From: Shinella sp032095155
Lineage (GTDB): Bacteria; Pseudomonadota; Alphaproteobacteria; Rhizobiales; Rhizobiaceae
NCBI RefSeq assembly: GCF_049199905.1
Contig: NZ_JBLZPK010000013.1
Coordinates: forward strand, 7,009 to 71,008
DNA: 64,000 nucleotides
Direction of reading: 5' to 3'
Shown: piece after piece, positions 14,380 to 23,427 of the stretch
How positions within the stretch are numbered: position 1 is the stretch's first letter
Layout of the letters: each line of letters opens with the position of its first letter
Position numbers and translations under genes: made by a program
The notes under the pieces: model-generated
What the model saw: the letters and a program-made list of their open reading frames with translations, nothing else
Database searches by the model: none
Told to the model about the DNA's origin: nothing

Positions 14380-16571
14380 ATCAACTCGTCCAGCCCGCCA
14401 GTAGTGAAGCCATTCGCAAGGCGAGCAAGGCAACTGTTTTGTTGCAGGTCTTCGCGGCCGCACTGCTGGTCGGGCTGGTTGCGATTTTCATCATGATCGC
14501 AAACAGGTATTCAACTCTTCAGGATGGCATCCGAGAAAACGCTCTTTGGTCGATCTATCAGCTCGACCGGGAGGCGCGTAAACTGCATGAGGCGGTTCAT
14601 TTCGCTATCGCGGAAAAAGACGCCTCCGCGGACGCGTTGAAGCTCATTTCCAATCGGTATGACATTCTCTATTCGCGGATGAACATCCTCGAGGAGGGCA
14701 CGTTCGATCGTCGGTTTGGTGGCGACGAAGACGCAGGGCCGGCCATCGACGCGATCCGCGCAACGATCAAGCAATTCGAGGGTATATTCGACACCTATCT
14801 TCAGACGAAGACGATAAGCGCCGGTGACCTCGCCAAACTTGACACCGCTTTGGAACCGTTGCTTTCGAACACCGAGAGCCTCCTTGTCTATGCCAATAAC
14901 TCTGTGAGCTCGGACAGGGCGGATGCACGCGCTGACCTCTTGTCGCTCCAGGTGAAATCGGCGGGCCTCGTCGCCCTGCTGGTTGCCTGCGTCGGCTTCC
15001 TTATCGTGTCCTTGCGTCGACAGCTGTCTTCGGTTCGGGCCGCTGGTTTGAGCCTAGAAGCCATGGCGGGTGACCTTCAGCGATCCTACCTCGCGGCAGA
15101 GGCCGGAAACCGCTCCAAATCGCAGTTCATGGCGACGATGGGTCACGAAATCAGGACGCCGCTCAATGCAATCCTCGGCACGACCGAGCTCCTAGAGCTT
15201 TCCAAGCCGTCTCCCTCCGTCACACACGGCCTTGCGACGATCAGGAAGTCCGGCCAAGCCTTGCTTGAGATCATCAACGAGATTCTGGACTACGCTAAAC
15301 TTGATCACGGCAAGCTTACGGTAGAACTCTGTCCGACGATTGTCGAGGAGACGGTAGGTTCGGTCATGGAGATGCTGGAAGACCGCGCCTCCGAGAATGG
15401 CAACATCTTGCGGGCGGTTTTTCCAGAGCAAGCGGCATTTCCTGTCGTGGAATGCGATCCGACGCGGCTGCGCCAGGTCCTGCTAAACCTGACGAGCAAC
15501 GCGATCAAATTTACCAAGAATGGCGTGGTGACCGTCAAGATCAGCGAACAGGATGTAAAGGGGCAGATGCGCCTTCGGTTCGATGTCACGGATACGGGCA
15601 TCGGTATTGACGAAGAGGGCGTTGTCAAGCTCTTTCAACCATTCTCGCAAGTCGATGCCACGATCAGTAGGAAGTACGGTGGAACCGGTCTCGGATTGAC
15701 CATCTGCAAGGAAATTGTGGAACGGCTCGGCGGCAGTATAGGGGTGACGAGTTCGAAAGGTGTGGGAAGCACGTTCTGGTTCGAGCTTCCAGTCAAGGTG
15801 GCAGATGCGCCTCCTGCGGTTGCACAAATCTCCCCGGTATCAGGTGTTCCCAGAGGACGCCGCGTTCTGCTGGTAGAGGACAACAAGGTCAATCAAGAGG
15901 TCGCGATCGGCTTCCTCAGGCATCTCGGTCAGATCGTGGTCGTGGCCAACGACGGCGTTGAGGCGGTCAAGATCGCTAACGAGGAGGATTTCGATCTCAT
16001 CCTCATGGACATGCAGATGCCCAATATGGACGGCGTGGAAGCCGCGCGCCAAATCCGCAAGTTAACAGGAAAACGCAGACGTGTGCCCATCGTCGCCATG
16101 ACCGCAAACGCGTCCGAAGATGATCGTCATTTGTGCAACGCAGTAGGCATGAACGGGTTTCAGTCCAAACCCGTCTCGCTCGGTAAGCTTCGCGAAGCGC
16201 TTGGCGAGTGGACGACGGATCGCGAGCGGCCTGCAACACCCTCATATCAGCAAATCGAACTCGGAAACGAGTTCGAAGAGAGGCGTAAAGAGATGGTTGA
16301 AGCTTTGGGCGAGGACGGGTTTGCTGAGCTTGTTGCCAGTTTCTTCGACGACGCGGCAGGGCTCATGCTGCAGCTGCAAGGTTGCGTCGGTGGAGACGAC
16401 GATGCCCTGCAGGACCGTCTCCTGCATACTCTCAAAGGGGCCGCGAGCAGCATTGGTCTGCAGGCTCTTGCCGAATCCTGTCACGGGCTGCGGCATCGGC
16501 CTTTGACACCGGACAGCGTCTCCGGCCTTGGGAAAGACATAGAAGCCTTCAAATGCCTTTTGGCGGCGTGA
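14376..16571 (+). CDS. Hybrid sensor histidine kinase (HisKA, HATPase, receiver, Hpt)
   Basis: A 731-residue membrane kinase. TM1 spans about residues 21-45 and TM2 about 193-212, enclosing a ~145-residue periplasmic sensor. H257 in MGHEIRTPLNAILG is the phospho-acceptor; N, G1 and G2 boxes follow (LTSNAIKFT, DTGIGID, GGTGLGLTI). A receiver has D545 (LMDMQMPNMDG), and a C-terminal Hpt has H684 (HTLKGAASSIG). This gives a full His-Asp-His phosphorelay whose output can pass to another receiver, most likely the next gene. Translation starts at a GTG overlapping the upstream stop. The periplasmic SUOX-like protein is a plausible ligand or partner. Confidence 0.9.
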   Translation: MNQLVQPASSEAIRKASKATVLLQVFAAALLVGLVAIFIMIANRYSTLQDGIRENALWSIYQLDREARKLHEAVHFAIAEKDASADALKLISNRYDILYSRMNILEEGTFDRRFGGDEDAGPAIDAIRATIKQFEGIFDTYLQTKTISAGDLAKLDTALEPLLSNTESLLVYANNSVSSDRADARADLLSLQVKSAGLVALLVACVGFLIVSLRRQLSSVRAAGLSLEAMAGDLQRSYLAAEAGNRSKSQFMATMGHEIRTPLNAILGTTELLELSKPSPSVTHGLATIRKSGQALLEIINEILDYAKLDHGKLTVELCPTIVEETVGSVMEMLEDRASENGNILRAVFPEQAAFPVVECDPTRLRQVLLNLTSNAIKFTKNGVVTVKISEQDVKGQMRLRFDVTDTGIGIDEEGVVKLFQPFSQVDATISRKYGGTGLGLTICKEIVERLGGSIGVTSSKGVGSTFWFELPVKVADAPPAVAQISPVSGVPRGRRVLLVEDNKVNQEVAIGFLRHLGQIVVVANDGVEAVKIANEEDFDLILMDMQMPNMDGVEAARQIRKLTGKRRRVPIVAMTANASEDDRHLCNAVGMNGFQSKPVSLGKLREALGEWTTDRERPATPSYQQIELGNEFEERRKEMVEALGEDGFAELVASFFDDAAGLMLQLQGCVGGDDDALQDRLLHTLKGAASSIGLQALAESCHGLRHRPLTPDSVSGLGKDIEAFKCLLAA

Positions 16572-16585
16572 ATGAAAGGGTGATC

Positions 16586-17677
16586 ATGCGCATACTTCTG
16601 ATCGACGACAATCGCACCAATCTCGTATTCCTGACCAAGCTCGTCGAGAAGCTCGGATGCGAAGCTCTGGCCTATACCTCTCCTGAAGACGTTCTTACCG
16701 ATATGCCGCGTCTGGACTATGATATCGCGGTCATCGATTATCAGATGCCGATGTACAACGGCATCGAACTTCTGACCGAAGTCTCCCGGTTCGAGAAATA
16801 TCGTGGCAAACCCGCGGTATTTGTAACCGCTGACGGCGACACGGCGGTTCGCATGGCTGCACTTGACGCCGGCGCGATCGATTTTTTGACAAAGCCTGTC
16901 AATCCACTCGAATTCCAGGCGCGGATGCGCAATCTCGTTGCACTCGTCGATGCGCAAAACAAGCTCGCCGACAAGGCCGCGTGGCTGAGAGCCGAAGTCG
17001 ACAAGGCGGTATCTGAGCTGCGTTCTCGCGAGGAGGAGATCATCGAGCGGCTCACACTCGCTGCGAGCTATAAGGATGCGGAAACGGCAAAGCACACCAA
17101 GCGCGTCGGAGAATACTCCGAGGTCATCGCACTGGAGTTCGGCCTGCCAGCCACGCTCTGTTCCGATATCAGACTCGCGGCGCCCATGCACGACATCGGC
17201 AAGGTCGCCATCCCCGATGCGGTGCTACTCAAAAAAGGAATGCTCACCGAACAGGAATTTGCGGAGATGCAAAAGCACACGACCGTGGGATGCGATATCC
17301 TGCGAGAATCCAAGTCGAGCCTTCTGCAACTGGCCGCAGAAATCGCTGGCAGTCATCATGAACGGTGGGATGGACAAGGATATCCTCTAAGGCTCACGGG
17401 ATCGGCAATTCCGCTGTCAGGGCGGATTGTTTCTCTTGCGGATAACTTTGATGCTCTGACCACTGCTCGCCCCTACAAAGAGGCTTGGAGTGTCGAGAGG
17501 GCCGTAGAACATATCCTCGGTAAGGCGGGAACGCAGTTTGATCCTGCCTGTGTTCGAGCGTTTGAAAAGGCCCTCCCCTCGATCATGCGCATCATGCTGG
17601 AGAATGCAGATTCATTCTTGCTGCCCATCGCCGAGATTAAGGACCCCCGAGTTGAAGTGGGCGTGGTCGCCGCATAG
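16586..17677 (+). CDS. Response regulator with HD-GYP c-di-GMP phosphodiesterase domain
   Basis: A 363-residue RpfG-type regulator. The receiver has D51 (VIDYQMPMYNG) and the conserved Lys in FLTKPVNP. A coiled-coil linker (~125-165) leads to an HD-GYP domain with H202-D203 (MHDIGKVAIP) and HHERWDGQGYP, so metal ligands and the GYP motif are present and c-di-GMP hydrolysis is expected. The ATG at 16586 follows AAAGGG; GTG at 16580 is an alternative. It lies 14 bases after the hybrid kinase and is its natural phosphorelay target, coupling a periplasmic signal to c-di-GMP level and so to motility or biofilm. Confidence 0.9.
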   Translation: MRILLIDDNRTNLVFLTKLVEKLGCEALAYTSPEDVLTDMPRLDYDIAVIDYQMPMYNGIELLTEVSRFEKYRGKPAVFVTADGDTAVRMAALDAGAIDFLTKPVNPLEFQARMRNLVALVDAQNKLADKAAWLRAEVDKAVSELRSREEEIIERLTLAASYKDAETAKHTKRVGEYSEVIALEFGLPATLCSDIRLAAPMHDIGKVAIPDAVLLKKGMLTEQEFAEMQKHTTVGCDILRESKSSLLQLAAEIAGSHHERWDGQGYPLRLTGSAIPLSGRIVSLADNFDALTTARPYKEAWSVERAVEHILGKAGTQFDPACVRAFEKALPSIMRIMLENADSFLLPIAEIKDPRVEVGVVAA

Positions 17678-17742
17678 GAAGTGTGGGAATCGTTGGCGGA
17701 GGTCAGCCGAGGAAAACCCGTAATCCCCGCACTCTCCTCCGC

Positions 17743-17769
17743 TTGACACACTCCGCGAACTGTTAAATG
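17743..17769 (+). promoter_or_regulatory. Probable tRNA-Gly promoter
   Basis: A perfect -35 box TTGACA lies at 17743-17748, with a weak -10 candidate (TAAATG) 15 bases on. The tRNA begins 22 bases further, at a suitable distance for a stable RNA leader. The -10 assignment is uncertain. Confidence 0.45.
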
Positions 17770-17791
17770 ACTGCGGCCTCGGCGCTGCCCT

Positions 17792-17865
17792 GCGGGTATG
17801 ATGTAATGGTAGCCTGTCAGCTTCCCAAGCTGAACGCGCGGGTTCGATTCCCGCTACCCGCTCCA
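17792..17865 (+). tRNA. tRNA-Gly (anticodon CCC)
   Basis: The 74-base sequence folds as a cloverleaf. The acceptor arm pairs GCGGGTA with TACCCGC. The anticodon stem CAGC/GCTG encloses the loop TTCCCAA, so the anticodon is CCC. The T arm contains GGGTTCGATTCCC, and CCA is encoded at the 3' end. No duplicate of its 3' end was seen elsewhere in the window, so there is no evidence that it served as an integration site. Confidence 0.95.
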
Positions 17866-17944
17866 GCCGTCTGATGTGATTTCCCAACGATTTTCCATCT
17901 TTATCGCGCGCTCGGTACGGCCTGTTGCACTGCATCAAAAATTC

Positions 17945-17988
17945 GGAATAAAAACGTTTATATTTCTTATTGAAAACGTTTTTATTCC
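17945..17988. promoter_or_regulatory. Perfect 15-bp inverted repeat in the tRNA-to-transporter spacer
   Basis: GGAATAAAAACGTTT (17945-17959) and its exact complement (17974-17988) flank a 14-base AT-rich loop. The arms contain AACGTTT, which could act as an operator for a dimeric regulator of the downstream amino-acid transporter. As RNA it could also terminate upstream transcription, but no T-run follows. The region from 17866 to 18092 otherwise holds no gene. Confidence 0.5.
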
Positions 17989-18092
17989 TTGTTACGGTTC
18001 GTGAACGGGACGGCAGCGGCATTCGTATGTCTGCCGGGGAATTTGTCGAGTGCCGGCCGTAGGGGGCGGTGCCGTCGGTTGAGGAGGAAGAG

Positions 18093-18839
18093 ATGAGGAA
18101 ATTCGTTGCGACTTTGGCGCTGGCCGTTCTTGCGGCAGGCGGCGTTCATGCGGCCGATCTGGGCGGCAAGCTTCTGAAGGTCGGTTCCGACACGACGTCG
18201 CCGCCGATGGAGAGCGTGGATCCGGCCAGCGGCCAGATCGTCGGCTTCGACATCGACGTGGTCAATGCCATCTGCGCCAAGATCAATTGCCAGGCCGAAT
18301 TCGTGACGACCGGCTGGGACGGCATCTTCGCCGCGCTCGACCAGGGCAATTTCGATCTCGTCGCTTCCGGCGTCTCGATCACCGAAGAGCGCAAGAAGGC
18401 GATGGATTTCTCCGATCCCTATATCGTCAACAGCCAGGCCGTGCTGACGCGCGCCGAGGACCAGGGCATCACGCTCGAAAAATTCAAGGCCGAGGGCCGC
18501 AGGCTCTCCGCCCAGGCCAACACGACGGATGCGCAGGTCGCCGAAGGCGTCGTCGGCAAGGAAAACGTCGCGGCCTATGACAGCTTCAGCGCCGCCATCA
18601 TCGCGCTCAAGAACAAGGACGTCGACGGCGTCGTGATCAACGGCGCCAATGCCGCCGCCTATGAGCGCGAATTCGCCGGCGAGCTCGTCGCCTCGATCAA
18701 GGATCTCGAATCCGATCCGCTCGGCCTCGTTTTCCGCAAGGGCGACGAGAACATTGCCGCCTTCAACGAAGGTCTGAAGGCGATCAAGGACGACGGCACG
18801 CTCGACAAGCTCGTCGCCAAATACTGGGGCCTCAAGTAA
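18093..18839 (+). CDS. Amino-acid ABC transporter substrate-binding protein (family 3)
   Basis: A 248-residue periplasmic binding protein. The signal peptide MRKFVATLALAVLAAGGVHA is followed by a typical SBP_bac_3 fold: LKVGSDTTSPPMES, then GFDIDVVNAICAKI, and the hallmark DLVASGVSITEERKKAMDFS. It captures a polar amino acid or similar ligand for the membrane permease. GAGGAAGAG sets the start at 18093; an upstream in-frame ATG at 18069 would break the signal peptide. The permease gene follows after a strong hairpin, so more binding protein than permease is expected. No ATPase gene is in the block. Confidence 0.9.
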   Translation: MRKFVATLALAVLAAGGVHAADLGGKLLKVGSDTTSPPMESVDPASGQIVGFDIDVVNAICAKINCQAEFVTTGWDGIFAALDQGNFDLVASGVSITEERKKAMDFSDPYIVNSQAVLTRAEDQGITLEKFKAEGRRLSAQANTTDAQVAEGVVGKENVAAYDSFSAAIIALKNKDVDGVVINGANAAAYEREFAGELVASIKDLESDPLGLVFRKGDENIAAFNEGLKAIKDDGTLDKLVAKYWGLK

Positions 18840-18848
18840 GGTCCCGTC

Positions 18849-18885
18849 GCCGGAGGCGCTGTGCGGGCGCTTCCGGCAGTTTTTT
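18849..18885 (+). terminator. Rho-independent terminator/attenuator between binding protein and permease
   Basis: GCCGGAGGCGC (18849-18859) pairs with GCGCTTCCGGC (18867-18877) with one G-T pair, around a 7-base loop, and is followed by AGTTTTTT. It begins 9 bases after the stop of the binding-protein gene. Partial readthrough would give the usual excess of binding protein over permease. Confidence 0.85.
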
Positions 18886-18984
18886 CCATGTCCAGATGGT
18901 TCCGGCGGGTTCCGCTTCGGAGCTGAAAAGCAGTTGAGAGGGCATCGGCGCCGCGGGCGTGACGCCCTGGCGCCGGAGGCCGCA

Positions 18985-20640
18985 ATGTCGTTCGTCAGAA
19001 GCGTGAGACCCAGCAACCTGGTCATCCTGGCCGCGCTGCCCTTCATCGTCTATCTGTTCGCCTCCTCGCCGGATTATCAGCGCTCGCTGCGCGCGATCCT
19101 CGGCATCGAGCTGGGCTCGGGCGTCTTCGTGCCGGGCTTCCTGCTTCTGGCCATCGCCTTTTCCGCCGGCTTCGCCGTGTTCGTCCTTTCGCGCCTCAAG
19201 CTGGCCCGGCCGCGGCTGACGCTCGCTGCGGGGCTTATCGGGCTGCTGGCGACGGCGGCGATCCTGGCCGGCGATCTCGTGCATCCCTTCATCGCGTCGG
19301 TGGTGGCGAACGGCGTCGATTCCTTCAAGTCCGATCTCGTCGTCAAGGGCGCGACGCCGCGCCAGCTGACGGAGGCCGCAGACCTCATGGTGCGCGGCGT
19401 GGAGGCCTGGCTCTGGCCGGCCTATGCCGTGCTGCTGCTCGCCGGCCTCGGCCTCACCTTTGCCGGCAGCCGTGCGCCGGCGCGATCGGAAAGTGCGGCG
19501 GGCCGGGCAGGGGCGTGGATCCTCGGTGCCGTCAATGGTGCCGGCCTCGTCTTCGTCTTTCTCTTTGCCCATCTCGCTTTCGCCTCGGGCCTCGCGACGA
19601 CCATCCGTGCGGCGATCGCCGCCTATATTCTCGCGGCCATTCTCGGCCTCGTCTGGGTCGGGCTCTTGAAGCTGCGCTATTCGCGCCAGAGCCTTCTGCT
19701 CTTCATCGCCATGACCGTTCTCTTCGCTGCCCTGTCGGCGTGGTTCCTGCTGCAGCCGCGCGACAGCTATGTGCTTGCCGGCACGCTGGACGGCAAGATC
19801 GGCATCGTCACCAACACGCCCGCCGGCCTGATCAGCGCTGTGCGCTTCGGCCAGTACGAGGGCGGGCCGACGACGGAAACGCCGGTGCGCACCTTTGTCA
19901 CGCCCGAGCAGGCGATCGAGACCGTCGCGAAGAAGGAAGACGTCAGCGGCGCGCTGCTGCCGGCCGCCGCGGTGCCTGCCGATTGGCCGCGCCTCTGGCA
20001 GGTCGAGGCGCTGAACGACCGTGACCGCGCGGCCGGCATCACCTTCGCCGTCGTTGCCATCGCACTTGGCCTCCTGACGCTCGGCGGCTTCCTGCATCGC
20101 CGCCATCCGCTGTCGATCGGCTCGGAATTCATCGTCGATACGATCCGCGGCATCCCCATGCTCGTCATCGTGCTCTATGTCGGCCTGCCGCTGTCGGGCG
20201 CTCTCAAGGATGCGACGGCCGGCGTCTTCGATCCGCCGAACCTCGTGCGCGGCATCGTCGCCATGGCGATCGCCTATTCCGCCTATCTCGCGGAAATCTT
20301 CCGCTCGGGCATCAATGCCATTCCGGCCGGCCAGATCGAGGCGGCGGGAAGCCTCGGGCTCAACCGCTGGCAGACGGCGCGGCTCGTCATCCTGCCGCAG
20401 GCCTTCCGCATCGTCATTCCGCCGCTCGGCAACGAGCTGATCGCCATCCTGAAGGACACGTCGCTCTTGTCGATCCTGTCGATCCGCGACATCACGCAGC
20501 GCATGCGCGAGTTCCAGTCGGCGAGCTTCCTGCCGTTCGCGCCCTATAACTCGGCGGCCATCCTCTACATCCTGCTGACGCTGGCGGCCGCAAGCCTCGT
20601 CAGCCTGATCGAGAAGAAATATGACGTCAAACACCGCTGA
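18985..20640 (+). CDS. Amino-acid ABC transporter permease, long form
   Basis: A 551-residue integral membrane protein, about twice the usual permease length. Several TM segments fill residues 10-250. A soluble, probably periplasmic stretch follows (DSYVLAGTLDGKIGIVTNTP to ~345). The C-terminal ~200 residues are the transport domain with IRGIPMLVIVLYVGLP and the EAA loop EAAGSLGLNRWQTARLVILPQA, which docks the ATPase. GGAGG precedes the ATG at 18985. It follows the binding-protein gene and overlaps the SDR gene by 20 bases. The ATPase must be encoded elsewhere. Confidence 0.88.
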   Translation: MSFVRSVRPSNLVILAALPFIVYLFASSPDYQRSLRAILGIELGSGVFVPGFLLLAIAFSAGFAVFVLSRLKLARPRLTLAAGLIGLLATAAILAGDLVHPFIASVVANGVDSFKSDLVVKGATPRQLTEAADLMVRGVEAWLWPAYAVLLLAGLGLTFAGSRAPARSESAAGRAGAWILGAVNGAGLVFVFLFAHLAFASGLATTIRAAIAAYILAAILGLVWVGLLKLRYSRQSLLLFIAMTVLFAALSAWFLLQPRDSYVLAGTLDGKIGIVTNTPAGLISAVRFGQYEGGPTTETPVRTFVTPEQAIETVAKKEDVSGALLPAAAVPADWPRLWQVEALNDRDRAAGITFAVVAIALGLLTLGGFLHRRHPLSIGSEFIVDTIRGIPMLVIVLYVGLPLSGALKDATAGVFDPPNLVRGIVAMAIAYSAYLAEIFRSGINAIPAGQIEAAGSLGLNRWQTARLVILPQAFRIVIPPLGNELIAILKDTSLLSILSIRDITQRMREFQSASFLPFAPYNSAAILYILLTLAAASLVSLIEKKYDVKHR

Positions 20641-21304
20641 GAACCATACCGGGACGGTGCTGATCACCGGCGCCGGGCGCGGCCTCGGCCGCACGCTCGC
20701 CGATCTCTACGCGGCAGCCGGTTGGCGCGTCATCCGCTGCATGCGGCAGGCGATAGACGATGCCGTGTCGCTTGATGTCTCGAATGCCGGTTCCATCGCA
20801 GCCCTCGGTGAAGCGCTCGCCGGCCAGCCGATCGATATCGTCATCAACAATGCCGCGATCCGTGGCGATACCGGCGGCCTTTCGTCTCTGGAGGCGGGTG
20901 ATTTCCTTGAGGTCATGCGCATCAATGCGCTGGCCCCGCTGCTCGTCGCCCGCGCGCTTCGGCCGAACCTCTCGGCCGGCCAGCGCAAGGTGCTCGTCAA
21001 CATCAGCAGCCGCGCCGGCTCGCTGGCCGAGGGCACCCTCGACGATGACGATGGCGACTATGCCTACCGCTGCTCCAAGGCCGCCCTCAACATGGCGACG
21101 GTCAAGCTCGCCCAGGATTTCCGCCCCGACGGCATCGCCGTCATCTCGCTGCATCCCGGCTGGGTGCGCACCGATATGGGCGGCGAGGAGGCGGCGATCG
21201 ACGTCGGCGTCAGCGCGGCAGGTCTGAAGGCTCTGATCGACGGCACGACGATGGCGGAGAGCGGCGGCTTTCGCGCCTATGACGGCCGGACGGTGGCGTG
21301 GTGA
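20621..21304 (+). CDS. Short-chain dehydrogenase/reductase
   Basis: A 227-residue classical SDR. The NAD(P) loop is TGAGRGLG, NNAAIRG is the structural motif, and the catalytic set is a Ser in VNISSRAGS and YRCSKAALN (Tyr-x-x-x-Lys). HPGWVRTDMGG is typical of CsgA-type or carbonyl-reductase-like SDRs that act on small carbonyls. The 20-base overlap with the permease gene suggests co-translation, so its substrate may derive from the imported compound; that link is inferred. Confidence 0.88.
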   Translation: MTSNTAENHTGTVLITGAGRGLGRTLADLYAAAGWRVIRCMRQAIDDAVSLDVSNAGSIAALGEALAGQPIDIVINNAAIRGDTGGLSSLEAGDFLEVMRINALAPLLVARALRPNLSAGQRKVLVNISSRAGSLAEGTLDDDDGDYAYRCSKAALNMATVKLAQDFRPDGIAVISLHPGWVRTDMGGEEAAIDVGVSAAGLKALIDGTTMAESGGFRAYDGRTVAW

Positions 21305-21398
21305 AGACGCGCCGCAAGAAGAACAGTTGAAGCGATAGACAATCGCGATCGTAACGATGGCGGCGTCCCAAGCGCCGTGGATGACAAGGATACTGCAC

Positions 21399-23417
21399 GT
21401 GCATAAGCCGCTGACCAAACAGAACCGCTTCGATGCCGCCCGCAAGGATGCCGGCATACTGGAGCTCGGCGTCTGCTATTACCCGGAGCAGTGGCCGCGT
21501 GAAAAATGGGACGAGGACGCCCGCCGCATGGTGGAGCTCGGCCTCGCCTGGGTGCGCATCGGCGAATTCGCCTGGTCGCATATCGAGCCGCAGCCCGGCA
21601 CCTTCCAGTGGGAATGGATGGACGAGGCGATCGAGGTGCTCGGCTGCGCCGGGCTCAAGGTCATCCTGGGAACGCCGACGGCCGCGCCGCCGAAATGGCT
21701 GGTCGATCGCTATCCGGATATTCTGCCCGTCGATGCGCGCGGCGTGGTGCGCAAGTTCGGCGCGCGCCGGCACTATTGTTTCTCCAGCCGCCGCTATCGC
21801 GCGGAAGCCGCCCGCATCACCGAAGCCATGGTGCGCCGCTACGGCAATAACCCCTTCGTGCACGCCTGGCAGACGGACAACGAATACGGCGATCACGACA
21901 CGATCCACAGCTACTCCGACGAAGCCAAGCGCGCGTTCCGTGAATGGCTGGCTGCCCGCTACGGCACGATCGAGGCGATGAACCGCGCCTGGGGCACGCA
22001 GTTCTGGAGCATGCATTACAACGGCTTCGATGAGGTGGACCTGCCGAACAATCTCGTCGAGGAGCCGACGCCGACCCATCTCGTCGATTACTACCGCTTC
22101 TCGTCGGATCAGGTGAAGAGCTTCAACAAGGCGCAGGTGGATATCATCCGTCTGTATTCGCCGGGCCGCCCCGTCACGCACAATTTCATGAACCAGAACA
22201 CCGACTTCGATCACTACAAGATCGGTGAAGACATCGATATCGCATCCTGGGATGTCTATCCGATGGGCGGCCTCATCAATGGCCGGCTCAGTGCCGAAGA
22301 GAAGGCGCGCTACCTGCGCGTCGGCGATCCCGACCAGACGGCCTTCAACCACGACATCTACCGCGCCGTCGGCCGCGGCCGGGTCTGGGTGATGGAGCAG
22401 CAGCCGGGACCGGTGAACTGGGCTGCGCATAACCAGTCGCCGGCCGATGGCATGGTGCGGCTATGGACCTGGCTTGCCTATGCGCATGGCGTCGACATGG
22501 TCTCCTATTTCCGCTGGCGCCAGGCGCCCTTCGCGCAGGAACAGTTCCATGCCGGCCTGCTTCTGCCGAACAGCGAGGTGGATCAGGGCTATCTTGAGGT
22601 CGCGCAAGTGGCCGAGGAAATGACGCGCCTGCCCGAGGGCGAGGCGCGCGAAAAGGCCGAGGTCGCCATCGTGCTCGATTACGAGTCGCGCTTTGCCACC
22701 CGCGCCCTGCCGCAGGGCCAGGGCTATGCCGCCGCGGCCATCGCGCTCGACTGGTACTCCGCCATCGCCCGCCTCGGCGTGGATGTCGATGTCATCGGCC
22801 AGCATTCCGATCTCTCCGGCTATAAGCTGGTGGTCGCGCCTGATCTCGTCATTCCCGATGCGGCGTTCATCGCCCGTCTCCAGGCGTCCGGCGCCAAAGC
22901 GCTGTTCGGCCCGCGCAGTGGCAGCAAGACGCGCGACATGCACATTCCGGCCGACCTGCCGCCCGGTCCGCTTGCCGATCTCCTGGATTTCCTCGTGACG
23001 CGCGTCGAATCCTTGCCGGACTATCACAGCGAGCCCGTGCTCTACGGCAACACGAGCCATCCGGTGACGGGCTGGCGTGAGCTCATCCGCACGACCGAGA
23101 CGGTGCTGGCGACCTTCGAGGGCGAGCATCGCCAGGGTTCGCCCGCGATCATCGGCAACGAATGCACGCGCTATGTCGGTACGCTGCCGCGTAGCGAATT
23201 CCTGTCGAAACTGATGGGCGACACGCTCGGCTGGGCGGGTGTCAGGAGCCTGCCCGATCTTGGCGACCTGCGCCTTGCCCGGCGCGGCAAGCTGCATTTC
23301 GCCTTCAACTACGGCAGCACGACAACATCGGTACCGGCGTCGGCCACGGCGGATTTCCTGGTCGGCGGACGGGAGCTTGCGCCCGTCGATGTTGCGATCT
23401 GGATGGAGACGCGCTGA
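21399..23417 (+). CDS. Beta-galactosidase, glycoside hydrolase family 42
   Basis: A GH42 enzyme of about 672 residues that hydrolyses terminal beta-galactosides. The N-terminal TIM barrel opens with GVCYYPEQWP. The acid/base Glu is in WQTDNEYGDH (codon 21882) and the nucleophile Glu in VWVMEQQPGPVNW (codon 22395). A trimerisation-type domain and a C-terminal beta domain follow. AAGGA lies 8 bases before GTG 21399, which I prefer; ATG 21357 and ATG 21381 are in frame but poorly placed. No signal peptide, so it acts in the cytoplasm on imported oligosaccharides. It lies in line with, but 94 bases after, the SDR gene. Confidence 0.9.
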   Translation: MHKPLTKQNRFDAARKDAGILELGVCYYPEQWPREKWDEDARRMVELGLAWVRIGEFAWSHIEPQPGTFQWEWMDEAIEVLGCAGLKVILGTPTAAPPKWLVDRYPDILPVDARGVVRKFGARRHYCFSSRRYRAEAARITEAMVRRYGNNPFVHAWQTDNEYGDHDTIHSYSDEAKRAFREWLAARYGTIEAMNRAWGTQFWSMHYNGFDEVDLPNNLVEEPTPTHLVDYYRFSSDQVKSFNKAQVDIIRLYSPGRPVTHNFMNQNTDFDHYKIGEDIDIASWDVYPMGGLINGRLSAEEKARYLRVGDPDQTAFNHDIYRAVGRGRVWVMEQQPGPVNWAAHNQSPADGMVRLWTWLAYAHGVDMVSYFRWRQAPFAQEQFHAGLLLPNSEVDQGYLEVAQVAEEMTRLPEGEAREKAEVAIVLDYESRFATRALPQGQGYAAAAIALDWYSAIARLGVDVDVIGQHSDLSGYKLVVAPDLVIPDAAFIARLQASGAKALFGPRSGSKTRDMHIPADLPPGPLADLLDFLVTRVESLPDYHSEPVLYGNTSHPVTGWRELIRTTETVLATFEGEHRQGSPAIIGNECTRYVGTLPRSEFLSKLMGDTLGWAGVRSLPDLGDLRLARRGKLHFAFNYGSTTTSVPASATADFLVGGRELAPVDVAIWMETR

Positions 23418-23427
23418 TCCGATCTTT

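Noticed and set aside
17792..17865. tRNA-Gly as attachment site for the 1-13.8 kb island
   Set aside because: The island boundary is 4 kb away, chromosomal genes lie between, no integrase is seen, and no second copy of the tRNA 3' end was found.
17982..20694. Long leftward open frames (354 and 620 codons) opposite the amino-acid transporter genes
   Set aside because: They are antisense shadows in GC-rich DNA: low-complexity Arg/Asp/Glu/Gly sequence with no domain, while the rightward frames hold clear transporter motifs.
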